From Dactylonectria macrodidyma (lineage: Eukaryota; Ascomycota; Sordariomycetes; Hypocreales; Nectriaceae): a stretch of 64,000 nucleotides of DNA. The notes beneath the pieces were generated by a model. The model made no database searches, was not told the origin of the DNA, and was given only the letters and a program-made list of their open reading frames with translations. Numbering within the stretch: the stretch's first letter is position 1; the number at the start of each line of letters is the position of its first letter. The DNA lies in the NCBI GenBank assembly GCA_020744425.1, contig JAGMUV010000008.1:744001-808000 (forward strand), read 5' to 3'. The position numbers and the translations under genes were made by a program. Shown one piece after another: positions 1 through 10,729 of the stretch.

Positions 1-1160
1 TACTATTACCTCTAAGCCCTCTATAACTACTCTAATAAGCCATTCAATAACATTCTTATAGTTCTCTTAATAGGCAACTTCTATTAGTTCACACCTATCC
101 TAAAGACAAGCCTTCTAATTAACTAAACGCTAGATCTCGCTTCTACTACCTCTTTAAGACAGAGGACTATTACATACTATTATAACTATAATATATAGCT
201 ATTATTTAAGACTATTATTTTACTTAAAGAATAAGTCCGCACTAAAAACGATCCTAAACTAATAGCCTTCTTAAATAGAGTATGCGCTAGAACGCAGACT
301 ATAGAAGACCATAACCTGCTTAATATAAAACTCATTAACCGCTCCTAGATCACCTTTAAAGATAGCCTGCGTACTATAACACCCCTTAATTATAACTAAT
401 AGACCCTTAATATAGAAACTATTATAGATTAGGCCCGGTTTTATAAGAAATATATCTCAGTTTTTATCTCTACGTACACTTAGTAATCCACTGCCTTATC
501 TTAGGATAAGATTATGTAGATAATTAGATAAGGCGATGACTCCTACTATAAGATCCTAGGTATCTTCTTCTATACCTAAGGAATGCTTCTTATAGTTAAC
601 TAAAATATATATACTAGCTTGAAGGTTATGAATAGCGCAGAATTCACTACTATAGACATTATTCCTAATCCAAAATACTTAGAGTACTATCTTACTAATA
701 ATATTATAATCCATTTTAGACCGCCACTTAGCATCCTACTACAGTCGAATAAGACAAAGGGCATAGCCATCCCAGGCCTCCTAATAGGCATAATACTTAT
801 TCAGCCAATCTCATTCTCCTTAAGTCCTATTAACCGCCACTTCAAGTTCTTATTAGTAAAATGCACTCATAAGGGTTTACTAACTATTATAGCATTTATT
901 ATTACAGACTATAAAGCCCAAAGTAAGACCTTTCTACAAGTACTCCTAGAGCTATAAAAAAACCGCATAGTTAATAGCCAGCCTTTAAAGTATGACTTTA
1001 TAAGTCTCTATATATAGCTCTTGAAATATAGAACGTTAGAAGGCATAAGGCTTCTTAGTCCTGTTTGGCTATAAGATTTTATTAAGAATAAACTCGACTA
1101 AAAGATACTTAATACTATACAGAGATTAATATATCTCGTAATAGAAACGCAGCAGGTATT
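1..1160 (+). pseudogene. RIP-degraded Helitron/PIF1-type helicase (C-terminal part, cut by window edge)
   Basis: No intact frame is present, but pieces of a PIF1/Helitron-type helicase can be read. Near 290-330 a frame gives 'EDHNLLNIKL'. Around 560-640 one reads a degenerate 'GIFFYT*GMLLIVN' stretch. The one open piece, 619-957, ends in 'ITDYKAQSKTFLQVLLEL', the motif-VI-like TDYKAQGKT block of these helicases. After a stop the same style continues to about 1100 with 'LEGIRLLSPV'. The sequence is very rich in TA steps and nearly every interruption is a TAG or TAA where a C-to-T change would make it, as RIP produces. The 5' end lies outside the window. The helicase assignment is fairly safe from the motifs; Helitron as opposed to another PIF1-like element is inference. 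Confidence 0.6.
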
Positions 1161-1849
1161 TAAGGCCTAGCAAAGCTATCTATAGCCTATGTAAATAAAG
1201 CCATTAGCTAGCCCCTCCTTATTACTATACTATTAGTGTAGATCTGACTGTATAATCCGGATTTAGCTACTGTCCTGATTTATACTTAATTTATAAAGTA
1301 ATAGCTAATATCGCTAATTATAAAGCTAACTATAGCATCTCCCCTTTTTTTAGCTAGTTAGATCAATTATAACATACAATTCCTATGCATCTAGCCGCGA
1401 CTAGCTTTTAATACATACATATACCCCGCAGTGCCTAGCGAATTGAAAGACACCCTCTCTAAGAAAACCCCATAAAGACCCACTTTTTTCCCCATCGCAT
1501 ATATCAAAGGTTACTTATTATTTGTTACTTGATGTGTATATATATACTCTGCTTAACTCATCTAGTCAGGCTCGTTCCGAAAGGTTTTCGAGGGACCGCC
1601 AGGGACCGATCTCCTGTTCGTTTTGTTAAGCCACACTGCGCCACAGAAATCGGCGGCCCACACTAACGGAAGACAGAACATCATCATCAGACATCAATTT
1701 CATCATCGATTTGGTCTCGATCGTATTAATCCCTATCACTCTAATTGAATTGACCTATCGGAACCAATAATATCCCAATAAAAATTCACGAAATTCCACA
1801 TGCATGCATCCATCTACTACCTGCAACCTTTTCGCTTATCAGTGTAACA
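1161..1849. other. intergenic, AT-rich, no gene seen
   Basis: No coding frame is recognisable. The left half is RIP-like TA-rich sequence. Base composition becomes normal near 1560, where a short element repeated at 5.5 kb begins. Confidence 0.5.
1563..1620 (+). repeat. short direct repeat, copy A
   Basis: About 58 bases with the shared blocks 'GTTCCGAAAGG', 'GGGACCG' and 'TCTCCTGTT' in the same order as at 5469-5526. The two copies are in the same orientation and flank about 3.9 kb that holds a transposase remnant and a dead HET-ankyrin gene. Confidence 0.6.
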
Positions 1850-2650
1850 GGCCCATCTCTTGGTCTACCTATGGTTATGGACATGTTGACCTGCGTTTTC
1901 CTTGTATCTTATTTCCTATCGATCTATGCCTATGTTCATCTCTACGGAATTAAACGAAAAAGTACATCCTGCCTTCGCTTTGGTCGCTGTATGATTACAT
2001 TACTAAATAAGCCTCTTCCTGGCTACTCAGTCTCCTGTGACTTTAGAGAATTTTTATATGGATCGACTAATACGAATACTAGAGCCTTATAATCTGGCAA
2101 ATTCAATGAGCTCTTGTTTCATTTCTTCTAAAGAAGAGTAAGTGGTGCCTTCTGGAGGAAGCTGCATTAGTTGTTCTTTATAATCAGCTGGTGGAGCAGA
2201 TGCATCTTATCTCTCTGGTTTGGACTCTGAAGTCTCAGTTTTTGGATAAGTCTTATTCTCAGTTCTACTCCGTAACGTCTTTCATGGTGCTGCATCGAAT
2301 TGCTAACCTGCTATAAGTATTGTTTCTACCTCTTGACTGGCCAAGTCCTGTTCAAGCCGCGGGTCGATAGGGATACGTTAATCGTCCGCAGCTTCTGTCC
2401 CCTTATCATTCGTGTCTCTACCGGACGAGGAATATTTGTTGCGTTTAGATGGCGAAGTATCCGGACTGCTGCTGAAGGGGTTTCGACTTTTCCCCAGCTC
2501 GGCCTTTGCTTTCCGTGGAGGAGGCTCCTTCCTCATCGCAGTAGCACTGTCAAACGTAGCCTTCGATGTGAAGCCGAACTTATCCGCAAGCACGACTAAG
2601 GCAATGTATGCCCTTACGCCACTTAAAGGGATAGCCTGCTATACACCTCA
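1850..2650 (-). pseudogene. Mutator-like (FAR1-domain) transposase N-terminus, RIP-mutated
   Basis: One minus-strand frame runs from about 2650 to about 1870 without a frameshift but with several stops (GAT-TAA, GGT-TAG, CCA-TGA, AGA-TAA), all explicable as C-to-T changes of CAA, CAG or CGA codons. The first part is low-complexity (K, P, S rich). It is followed by 'LPPEGTTYSSLEEMKQELIE', an 'IRISRS' stretch, 'CNHTATK' and 'GCTFSF'. That order, a basic region and then a spaced Cys/His set ending in GC-x-F, is what a FAR1-type DNA-binding domain of Mutator-like transposases looks like. The DDE catalytic part is absent. The family call rests on motif order only. Confidence 0.45.
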
Positions 2651-3109
2651 GTCGCGTTATAGTTAGAGACCTTTATACCTCTGTCCATCCCAGATCTGGA
2701 AGTTACTACAGTTTTATCATTTAACATATAGAGTGTGCTAAATGTCTATATTGACGTCAGTATCTAAATCAGGATTAAAGAAGATTAGGGAATGAAACTA
2801 AGTCTACCTTAAGCTTAAGTTAGTAGAGATAAATTTTATTAAAGCATACTATAACTCTTAGAACATAAAGTGATTAATGGAATATTATTATATAGCTTAA
2901 CGAGATTGATTATTGTGATAGCGGGGACTTTTCGAATGAGAATTTAATTCGAAACCGGACTTAACGGGCAGTAAATCGCGATAGCTCATAAGGGCCGGGA
3001 CTCTGATAGTAAACCACAGTATTTCCACTAATCTACATAACCCTTGCAATGTCATGCTGTAATAGAAAAATGAAGCAAGTTGTTTAAGCGGTATTATAAG
3101 CAGAGCGCA

Positions 3110-5040
3110 ATTATATTTTAGGTTGTAGAAGCTGCATGACGGCCTCATGCCCGCTCTCGGCGGCCTAAGATAGCGGCGTCCAGCCATACTGATCCTTCGA
3201 CTTGACCCTTCTCGAGCAGCAGGCGCACGACGGCCTCGTGCCCGCTCTCAGCGGCCCAAGACAGCGGCGTCCGGCGAAATAATACCTTCACCTCTATGCT
3301 AGCGTGCTTATCGAGAAGCAGCCGTACAACGGCCTCGTGGCCATTCCCCGCGGCCTATGATAGCGGCGTCCGGCCATCCTTATCCTTGACGTCGATGCGG
3401 ACGCCCTTGTTGAGAAGTAGCTGTATGATAGTATTGTGCCCGATTTGCGCCGCCTATGATAGCGGTGTGAGACAGCGTTCATCCTCCAGGTCGGCCTTAA
3501 TATCTCTTCTGGCTAGTAGCATTTTAATGACAGTTTCGTGCCCCCCCCTTACTGCGTGCTATAATGCTGTCCGTCTATCTGTAAGAGTTAGGGCCGATGG
3601 AGCTGTGGGCTTATCAGATAAGAGGCCACGTGACATAGGCTAGACTAGCTCTTCGGCGAGGGCTCGCTGAGCACTCGCCAAGTGAACGCTTACACACCAC
3701 CCTATACCCACCTTCAGATCTCTTGTGTGACACCTTGACAGACCAACCCTTACACTATCTTCATTCTGTAAGTTAGCCTTAATGTTGCTTTATGTTAGTA
3801 GTATCTATATCTTGTCTTTAAGTCCTTCTTCTGCTGTCTGTAATAATACTGTCCGTTTACTGAAATTCATTAATTTTATTATCTGATTATTAGGGTAGAT
3901 CTTAGGAGTGTTACTATTGCATTTCCTAAGTTCATTCGACTATCGTATATGTATCTTCTGCATATGTATTATATGCCCTTTTCAGATATAAATCCTTCTT
4001 ATTGGATATTGTAACGGTTTGAATGTTCGTAGATCGAGCCGTTCGAATTCTTTACTCTGAACCCTCTTAAATTGGTCTATTATTAGAAATAAATCTTTTA
4101 TATAGATAGCGATTGGTTTATCCTCTTTAACTGCTTCTCTGCAATGAAGGATCGTAAGCCCTACTCCCTAAGGACCTTTACTTATGAATCGGACTTCTAA
4201 ATGGATCCCTCTGCTGCTCACAGTTAAAGGGCTGTAAAGAGTATTAAAAGGATTAAATTAGACGATGTTGCTGGAACTGATGAATGTAGCCAGAGAAGTG
4301 GCCAGAAGTCCGCTGTTATTATTAGGAGATTTCTATGCGAAGAGACTCTGATTATCTGAAATTCTTATGATTTTCTCCTAGAGTCTAGTGAAAGCAGATT
4401 CTCTTTCTCTGTAGATTAGTGACATGTTAATACCAAATATGCCCAATAAGCAATAGGCACGATCCTTAATTCTTGAGGTTTCTCTCCTCGCAGCCTATAA
4501 TATCCTTTGTGTAATGTAAAACGTTTCTAAGTCGTCATCTTCTGTGAGGATACTAACGGGTATACTAGTATAGTCGGATATGTCCTGTCATAGGCTTGCC
4601 TTAGTCCCTAGCTTCTTCTATTCTTTATTAAGAAATATTAGAGTCTGCGAAGCGATTAACTCTTAAAGGGTCTATCCTCTCGTAAACCACCTACTACTAG
4701 GAAACTTAGCTTTTGATAGTATATCGGCAAGATAACCGTAGTATATATCAGCTTCTTAGTACCAACAGTATATAGAGTTAATTGCCTCGGAGAGCTCTGC
4801 GCTACTTGTCTTATTAATGTAGCATGTATTTATCCAAATATATTCGAATTCGTCAGTAAGAGCTTAGGAGCAGTAGCTTTTGACTTTCTAATACCCCTTC
4901 TTATTCGCTACGCGGGTTCCTTCCAGATCCTGAAGGCTAACCTCCTCTCCATCCTACGTATATAATATGATAGTATATTGTGAGACTTCGTCATCTCTAA
5001 ATTCCTTTACTTCGAAATTGCATGTATTAAGTAGACGTAT
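3110..5040 (-). pseudogene. HET-domain/ankyrin-repeat incompatibility-type gene, killed by RIP
   Basis: Reading the minus strand from 5040 gives the hallmark HET start 'RLLNTCNFEVKEF', with ATA where the initiator ATG is expected. It continues with 'SQYTIIL', 'EEVSLQDLEG', 'KKGYQKVKSYC', 'SSAELSEAINSIY', then 'PVSILTEDDDLETF' and 'DRAYCLLGIFGINMSLIY' near 4400. From about 3600 to 3110 at least four ankyrin repeats follow, with '[19 protein letters not shown]' units. The tryptophan of the repeats is TAG at 3355-3357 and 3165-3167 but intact TGG in the unit at 3241-3300. More than ten in-frame stops and at least one frameshift (near 3200) make it non-functional. HET-ankyrin proteins act in heterokaryon incompatibility or allorecognition; this copy is dead. 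Confidence 0.8.
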
Positions 5041-5468
5041 GATTTAGTTAGTATATATATCTCCGTTTAATGGTTTAATTGTAGGAGTCTAAAGCGGTAG
5101 AAAATGAAAATAAAGGTTATATGCATCTTATTAGTAGAGTACTATGAAGGTATAGCGCTTAGAAAGGATAAGCGGTGACGGAAGGAAGATATAAGATTGC
5201 GGAATCATAGGACGATTAATGATGGGTTTAGGGTGCCAGATTTCGGTTGTGTTTTGGAGGGCTCAGCTAATAAGATGACGTTTTAACAGTACGGTACCCC
5301 GCTCATTATGTGAGATAAGATAAGATAAAGGGAATTCGGATACTGCAATAAATATTAATCCGCACACATCCAATCTCGTCCTCGGAATAGTTCTTGTCCA
5401 ATGAGCATCCCAGATTGATGCCTAGAAAGTCTCGTGTTCAGCTGGAAGAGAGTCCGCGAAGAGGGGTA

Positions 5469-5526
5469 GCTCAGGCCTGTTCCGAAAGGCATTGGCGGAC
5501 CCTGTAGGGGACCGGTCTCCTGTTTC
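5469..5526 (+). repeat. short direct repeat, copy B
   Basis: Diverged direct copy of 1563-1620, sharing 'GTTCCGAAAGG' and 'TCTCCTGTT' with the same spacing to within a few bases. It runs straight into the palindromic repeat array. Confidence 0.6.
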
Positions 5527-5545
5527 CGGGGGGGCACTTTCCTCA

Positions 5546-5696
5546 GCTACGAGTAGCCTGCTTGCCCCTCCTAATTTTAGCACTTCCTCAGCTACTAGTA
5601 GCCTCCGTGCCCTTAAATGCGACAGGCGCTTACTATTCTCCTGCTACTAGTAGCAGCCTGCCCCTCTTTTCTGTCATCTTTCCAGCTACTCGTAGC
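5546..5696. repeat. array of four 12-bp palindromes
   Basis: The palindrome GCTAC(K)AGTAGC, or a one-base variant, occurs at 5546-5557, 5591-5602, 5643-5654 and 5685-5696. It is embedded in similar surroundings (CTCAG before, CCTGCCCCTC after), with spacings of 45, 52 and 42 bases. This is a degenerate tandem repeat of about 45-50 bp. Function unknown; a protein-binding array or a decayed transposon subterminal repeat are both possible. Confidence 0.6.
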
Positions 5697-6318
5697 AACT
5701 TATTACTCTGTCACGATATTGTCGTGTCAGAAAGGGAGTCGGCCTGGCCGATGACTGAGAAAGAGGGGTCGGGCATCAAGGCCTTGAGACAGAGACATTA
5801 TCATCATCATAATCATATCGATCAGAGCAGTTATAGCAGCTGAACTAGGGCTGTAACTATCATCAATTGCAATAGCCTATTTGGCTCTCAATATCATCAT
5901 TTTCCCTGTGTGTAACGCACGGCAACTTAGACCGTGAGATCGATTCACATTGCGATTATGTGTCTGGTTTGGCATCCGAGGAGTTTAAAGAGGATGTTGA
6001 GCTATTTTTGGGGTCAAGTATCTCTTCCAATCAATAATCAACGATCCATCTCCAAGAGCTTCTAGGACCAATCATTATCGGGCGATCGTACCCACTTGAG
6101 CCGATGATAGCCGTCACGCTCGCGTCGCCCATACTCAGGCCAGGAGACAGACAGGTGCCTATAACTGGACCCAAGGGACAAACTGGATTCGAAAACTGTA
6201 CTCAGTGATCTGGTAAGCAAACGGACAGATATCCGAAATTAGGCCTCAGTGGTCAAGTTTGGGGAGGCACCAATCCTCGCACATATCCCTGTTCTGGGGG
6301 GTCGGACCCTAACAGTGA

Positions 6319-6849
6319 CACGATAAGATTGCTCAGCAACTGCCAGAGAAGGATGTGGACATCAATGCAGAAGGTGAAGAGTGCGGAAGCGCTCTACAAG
6401 CGGCATCAGCGGGAGGACACGGCAAGATTGTTCAGCTGCTGCTCGAGAAGGGTGCGGACATCAATGGGAAAGGTGGATACTACGGAAGCGCTCTCTCGTG
6501 GGCTGCTAGGAACGGAAGGGAGACGGTAGTTAAGATGCTTCTCGATACGGGCAAGGTCGATGTGGACTCGAGAGACACAAAGTACGGCCAGACGCCTCTC
6601 TCGTTGGCCGCCGAGAACGGACACGAGGCGGTAGCCAAGATGCTTCTCGACGTGGGCAAGGTCGATATTGCTGCAGAAGGGGCATGCGGGTTGACTGCAT
6701 TGCAATTAGCTGCCTTTAATCGCCATACAGGGATAGAGGAACTGCTCATAGTACGGGGGGCCCCGATTGTCCCCGACTTCTACGGCCTGCAGACCTTGTT
6801 TCAGGAGCCTACATTTCACCTCGTGCCGATACAGGAGTACATAGGATAG
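6319..6849 (+). pseudogene. ankyrin-repeat protein C-terminus, lacking a 5' end
   Basis: The frame is open from 6319 to the TAG at 6847 but has no ATG at its head; a TGA lies directly upstream at 6316. It encodes about four ankyrin repeats ('GSALQAASAGGHGKIVQLLL', 'GSALSWAARNGRETVVKMLL', 'TPLSLAAENGHEAVAKMLLD', 'TALQLAAFNRHTGIEELL') and a short tail 'VPDFYGLQTLF'. I found no splice acceptor in the right phase that would join an upstream exon. It therefore looks like the detached 3' end of a larger ankyrin gene, possibly of the NLR-like kind. Unlike the HET-ankyrin pseudogene it has no internal stops. A decayed copy of its tail lies at 10574-10640. Confidence 0.65.
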
Positions 6850-7801
6850 AATTGTATGAAGAAGCGATTCTGGATTAGATAAGTTGGATGGCACGCCAAG
6901 CTGCGGGAGCGGATACAGGTGGACGGGAGGCGAACGCGGTCAGCCGCCGCTGCGGGTCGGCTTGAATCTTTCTCATCGAGGGCATCCCTCCTGCTTTGTT
7001 CGTCTCCTGCCAGCGGATTAATCGCCTTTAACCGGCGAGCGCATTTTAGGTTAGGGTTATATTAGGGTGAGAACTGTGTCTTATCCCTCTTTAACTTTAA
7101 TTTTAGTCGTAAGCACTTTCACCAATACAGCGACATATCCGTCTTGACCCACAGACCTAACTGCACATGGATCAGACTAACCGCCTTGGCCAGGTTCTCC
7201 AGGGATGATTATGCTTGGCAGGCACCTTTTTCCCGTTGTCGTTGTAGTTACCAACGCCACAGCTTGATGAGGCTGCAGCACACAAGGCCTACCAAGCCGC
7301 AGTGTGAACCGCAAAGGGAAACAAGTGCGTTCAGGGAAGTGAGAAGGAGCGCATTGCAGTTTGTGAAGCGAGACTGGAGCGGGACCGTCTAATACTCATC
7401 TTGTCCGCTACTCCCGTGCATCGTCTCGCCCTGCGGCTGAACATGGGACTCCGCAATATGGATCTTCAGGGATTAAACGATCTTCCCCCACACAAGCCGC
7501 CAACGTGGATGATCCATTGCTCCGAACCCGGGCTTGAGCTGCAAACCCTGTCAGTAATATGTTATTCAGTTGCTGCACCCACGGTGCAATCAAGGTTCCG
7601 TGCTTACGTCGTGATGGTTGCGAGGATTGAGTATTTGTAAAAAATCTCACCCGGAAGGACGGTAGAAGCTGGAGTAGTCCAGGAATAAAAAGTAGAGCAA
7701 TGTCCCAGAGAACCTCCATCACCATCTCCATCACTGCTGATACACCATCCTCGCTTAAGCACCGTCCCAAGCTATACTCTGCTTCCTTCACACTTTTCAA
7801 A
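6850..7801. other. intergenic, no gene seen
   Basis: Open frames at 7144 and 7401 show no family signature and no intron structure. The 3' part should hold the promoter of the secreted gene that starts at 7802. Confidence 0.5.
7046..7067 (+). repeat. short telomere-like motif
   Basis: Degenerate TTAGG-TTAGGG-TTATA-TTAGGG run. TTAGGG is the usual fungal telomere unit. It is too short to prove a former chromosome end. Confidence 0.4.
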
Positions 7802-8348
7802 ATGAAGTTCTCTACCGTTGTTGCCTCTCTCCTTCCCCTCTCCGGCGTCCTCGCTTCGCCAGTCGCGGACGCAGTCCCCGTTGGCATCGTAAGAGACGAA
7901 TATGCCACTGGAACTGAGCCCAGGGGCGTTGATCAGAGCGAGGTTGATTTCGTGGCTCGTGACCTCTTTGCACGCTCCACTAGGAAGTGCAAGATTGTCA
8001 ACGTCTCGAAGCGCGCCTTCTGCCGCAGTGGACCTGGCACCAACTATCCAATCAAGTACTCAGTGTATAAGGGCCAGGAGTACAGGTTTGATTGTTACAA
8101 GAAGGGGACTTGTCACGAAGGCAACTGGTGAGTTACTATTAACTTGTCGACAACGGCATGACGTGTCTGATGGTCGTGGTCTTGTAGCACTTGGGACCGC
8201 CTCCCGCATGCTCAAGGGTATTGCTACGTGTCCGGCGCCTACACCGATAACCGATGCACTAAAGGTTAGTACACTTTCTTCCACGCAGCTGGTAACGTGT
8301 GCTCGTTGCTGACCTTGTACCATGATAGCCGCTCTTGGAAAGTGTTAG
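7802..8348 (+). CDS. small secreted SH3b-like protein
   Basis: Exons 7802-8127, 8188-8264 and 8329-8348, encoding 140 residues. I chose the ATG at 7802 because it starts a clear signal peptide (MKFSTVVASLLPLSGVLA-SP). Residues about 25-60 look like a propeptide, followed from about residue 65 by a domain with 'CKIVNVSKRAFCRSGPGTNY' (the CRSGPGT turn typical of bacterial-type SH3 domains), 'FDCYKKG' and 'GNCTWDR'. The domain ends 'NRCTKAALGKC'. Splicing restores the Cys at the first junction (TG+C) and joins the last exon in frame, which supports the model. At least seven cysteines suggest disulfide bonding outside the cell. SH3b domains often bind cell-wall glycans or peptides; the ligand here is unknown. 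The small third exon (six codons) is easy to miss. Confidence 0.75.
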
Positions 8349-8748
8349 GTTGTCACTTCACTTAACCTTCTGCTGCAGTAAAGGCAATCGCAGGCTGCTT
8401 TGTCTGAAGGAGGCCAGAGAATGAACTTGCTATTCTTAGAGCTGTGCTTTATTATAAATGCCATTTAAGGACGCGGAAATTTTTTACTGCGCCCAGAGTG
8501 AATGTACTTGAAGGTTATGCTTCGAGAGAAGACGTGAAGGAGCTTTCGCGTTTGATCTCTAGCCTGAACTAAGGAGCCGGTGGCGCTGGCGATCAGCCAT
8601 CGAGCGATGGAACTCATCGGTTGTGTCAGCATTGTAGGAGATTTCATAGATATCGTAGTAGAAAGGCTCGGGGTCCTATATTAAAGGAGAAGGTATTATA
8701 CTAATCGTAGAGTTTAATAAAGAGGTCATCCTTCTTTATGCCAAACTT

Positions 8749-8772
8749 CCAGGCTGGCTAAGACCAGCCTGG
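8749..8772. repeat. perfect 9-bp hairpin
   Basis: CCAGGCTGG, a six-base loop, CCAGCCTGG. No neighbouring transcript explains it. Confidence 0.5.
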
Positions 8773-10082
8773 ATCATCTATTTTAAGTATATTAAGATTA
8801 CTATTACGTAGGGAGGATGTAAAGTGGATCGTAGTTATTCAGGGGGGTTAGAGGGAGGAAGGGGGCCAGCCCAGTCAATTACACTACGTCATTTGTTTAA
8901 AGCTCAAGTGAGCTTCATAATCTATTGCATATCTATAGTAAAGAAGGTAAAATCGGCAAGTACTTAGCAGTTTTAAGGGGCTGGAGTAAGCGAGCGATAG
9001 ATTGTTATAAGCAGTTATTAGTGCTAGGTTATGCGGTTCGTAGGCAGAGAGACAGTATGTAGGCGTAGTAATTGTAAGGAGAACAGGATCGGTAGTGGTT
9101 TGGGGTGCGTTAACTAGCAATATAATTCGGCCTGCAGTAGCCCCTAGCCTAAGGACAGTGGTAATGGCCTTGAGGCAGAGATTGTGGCACTGAATCGCGA
9201 TTTTGATTGGATGTACTGTCGAAAAGTCAGGCACGTAAGACTGCAAATGCATCACTCCGCCACTTATCAAGGCCAATTAGCGACGGGCCGAGGTGCGGTT
9301 CTCTAATGTCCGTGTTCTATGTGGACTAGCGCATATGCAAGACCTACACAGACGAAAATCATGTCCAATTAAGAATAAGATATCCACATCTACTGAAGCT
9401 TCAGGGGCTGTTAGGCCCGACTTCCGATCCAGCCCTGAGGTGGACATCGCAACGACTGACAGAATGACGCTGACGGGAGCCCATACTATGTACATGTCCT
9501 GCCTGTAACCAGCACCGGCTTGGCTTGGCGCGACCACGGCTGGGCCGCCGCGTCGGTTTCGGTATAGGTAGTGAGACTCGGTGATTGACAAGAAGCCCCA
9601 AGTTATATGTCGCACAGAGCGGCTAGTTTAGCTTCCTAGTTGATTCCAGTGCGACGTGCCGTAGACCAACATCTCGTCGCATCGCAGCATACCCATTCCT
9701 CGGAACAAGGGTGGGGATGTGTGTGGGCTCCGGGCGATGCGAACAGAGGGCGCGCGAAAACCCGCATCCGAAGAGATGTAGGCATATCGTGCGAGGCGTG
9801 CGTGGGGATTTTCCGAGGAGCTGGGAACGGTCCAGCAAACCCCCAGGGTTGGGCGTGTTTTCGTTTCGTTGCATTTACTTACGCATACACCTGGGCGGTA
9901 CTGAGTATTAGGTAGGTTGAGCCGCAAACCTACTGTGCTTGTACGGTGCCTTATGCAAGCCTTTGCGTCTCCCGAGCCAGCTAAGATGGGAACCTGAAGC
10001 ATGGGAGAGGCTATATCGACGCCAAACGAAGCGAGCACCCAAGCCCACCACCAACACCACCACCAACACAAAGCAACACCGT

Positions 10083-10115
10083 CACCAGCACCAGCACCAG
10101 CACCAGCACCAGCAC
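10083..10115 (+). repeat. (CACCAG)n microsatellite
   Basis: About five perfect CACCAG units preceded by CAC/CAA-rich sequence and followed by a pyrimidine tract. Simple sequence; not part of a supported gene. Confidence 0.8.
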
Positions 10116-10573
10116 TTGTCCAGGGTTTTTTTCTTCTTCTTTTTGGCTCAGTGCGGCGCGTGCAAGGCGCTGTGCAACATCCAAGGCCCGCAAAACGTCT
10201 CCCCCCTCCACCCCCAAAAATTGTCCGACACGCAAGGACCAGGTCATTCAGTTACTGCCATTAACGCAGCAGCAGGCAGACCATAGGAGGGATCCATACA
10301 ATATAATGGATCCAGCCCTAGGGGGCCTAATAAATAAACTAAGGTGCATTTTTCTCATCTTGCTCCCCTTCATTACCTTATTTCATCTAGTCCCGAGGAT
10401 GGAGGTATATGCGCATCAGGTTGTATATATGGCCTAACGGTGTCGATAAAGCACCTATTACATCATCCCGGCTTTTTATTCTCCTAGGCGTATGCTAATG
10501 CAGAAAGGATTCGGCAGTTTCGAAGCGGTTTAGTAAGCCATGAGGAAGAGGTGCGCACCCAGTTCGCATATAA

Positions 10574-10640
10574 GGATAGATGACTTTTTACTAGCACGGG
10601 GGGGCTCGACTATACCTGACTTCTATGGCCTACAAGCTTA
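10574..10640 (+). pseudogene. decayed copy of an ankyrin-gene tail
   Basis: Aligns over about 62 bases with 6731-6791: the 'GIEELL' helix, the run of G and the 'PDFYGLQ' codons are recognisable. Many differences are C-to-T or G-to-A and the frame is interrupted. It shows that a second gene of the same type once existed here. Confidence 0.6.
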
Positions 10641-10729
10641 ATCGCTGAACCGTGAAGTACTATCTGATATAATGCTCTCCACCTGGTTGAGGATTTTCTA
10701 GTATTATTCCATGTTTGGGCAGTCTCTGA

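Larger units (their letters stand above)
5041..6318. other. intergenic with short repeats, no gene seen
   Basis: Apart from the direct-repeat copy at 5469 and the palindromic units at 5546-5696, no gene is supported. The 5' side may include the former promoter of the dead HET-ankyrin gene. Confidence 0.5.
8349..10573. other. long intergenic region, no gene supported
   Basis: Several open frames exist on both strands (for example 8884-9276 minus and 9628-10071 minus) but none shows a domain, codon pattern or intron structure I can support. It contains a perfect hairpin (8749-8772), a CACCAG microsatellite (10083-10115) and an inverted repeat GGATCCAT/ATGGATCC at 10290-10313. Confidence 0.5.

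Noticed and set aside
3296..3643. 115-codon plus-strand open frame
   Set aside because: Antisense shadow of the ankyrin repeats on the minus strand; its composition follows the repeat periodicity.
4016..4060. GTTCGAATTC sequence looking like another tRNA T-arm
   Set aside because: AT-rich degraded context inside the HET-ankyrin relic; no cloverleaf.
6200..6316. Possible intron (GTAAGC ... ACAG) joining an upstream exon to the ankyrin fragment
   Set aside because: The acceptor leads directly into an in-frame TGA and no upstream coding exon is visible.
7408..7908. 166-codon minus-strand open frame overlapping the secreted SH3b-like gene
   Set aside because: Shadow of the real plus-strand exon at one end and no domain, start context or intron at the other.
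8884..9276. 130-codon minus-strand open frame
   Set aside because: No recognisable motif, poor start context and no conserved-looking segment; probably chance.
9628..10071. 147-codon minus-strand open frame rich in Trp and Cys at its start
   Set aside because: The start lies in the translated CACCAG/CAC microsatellite; no family signature.
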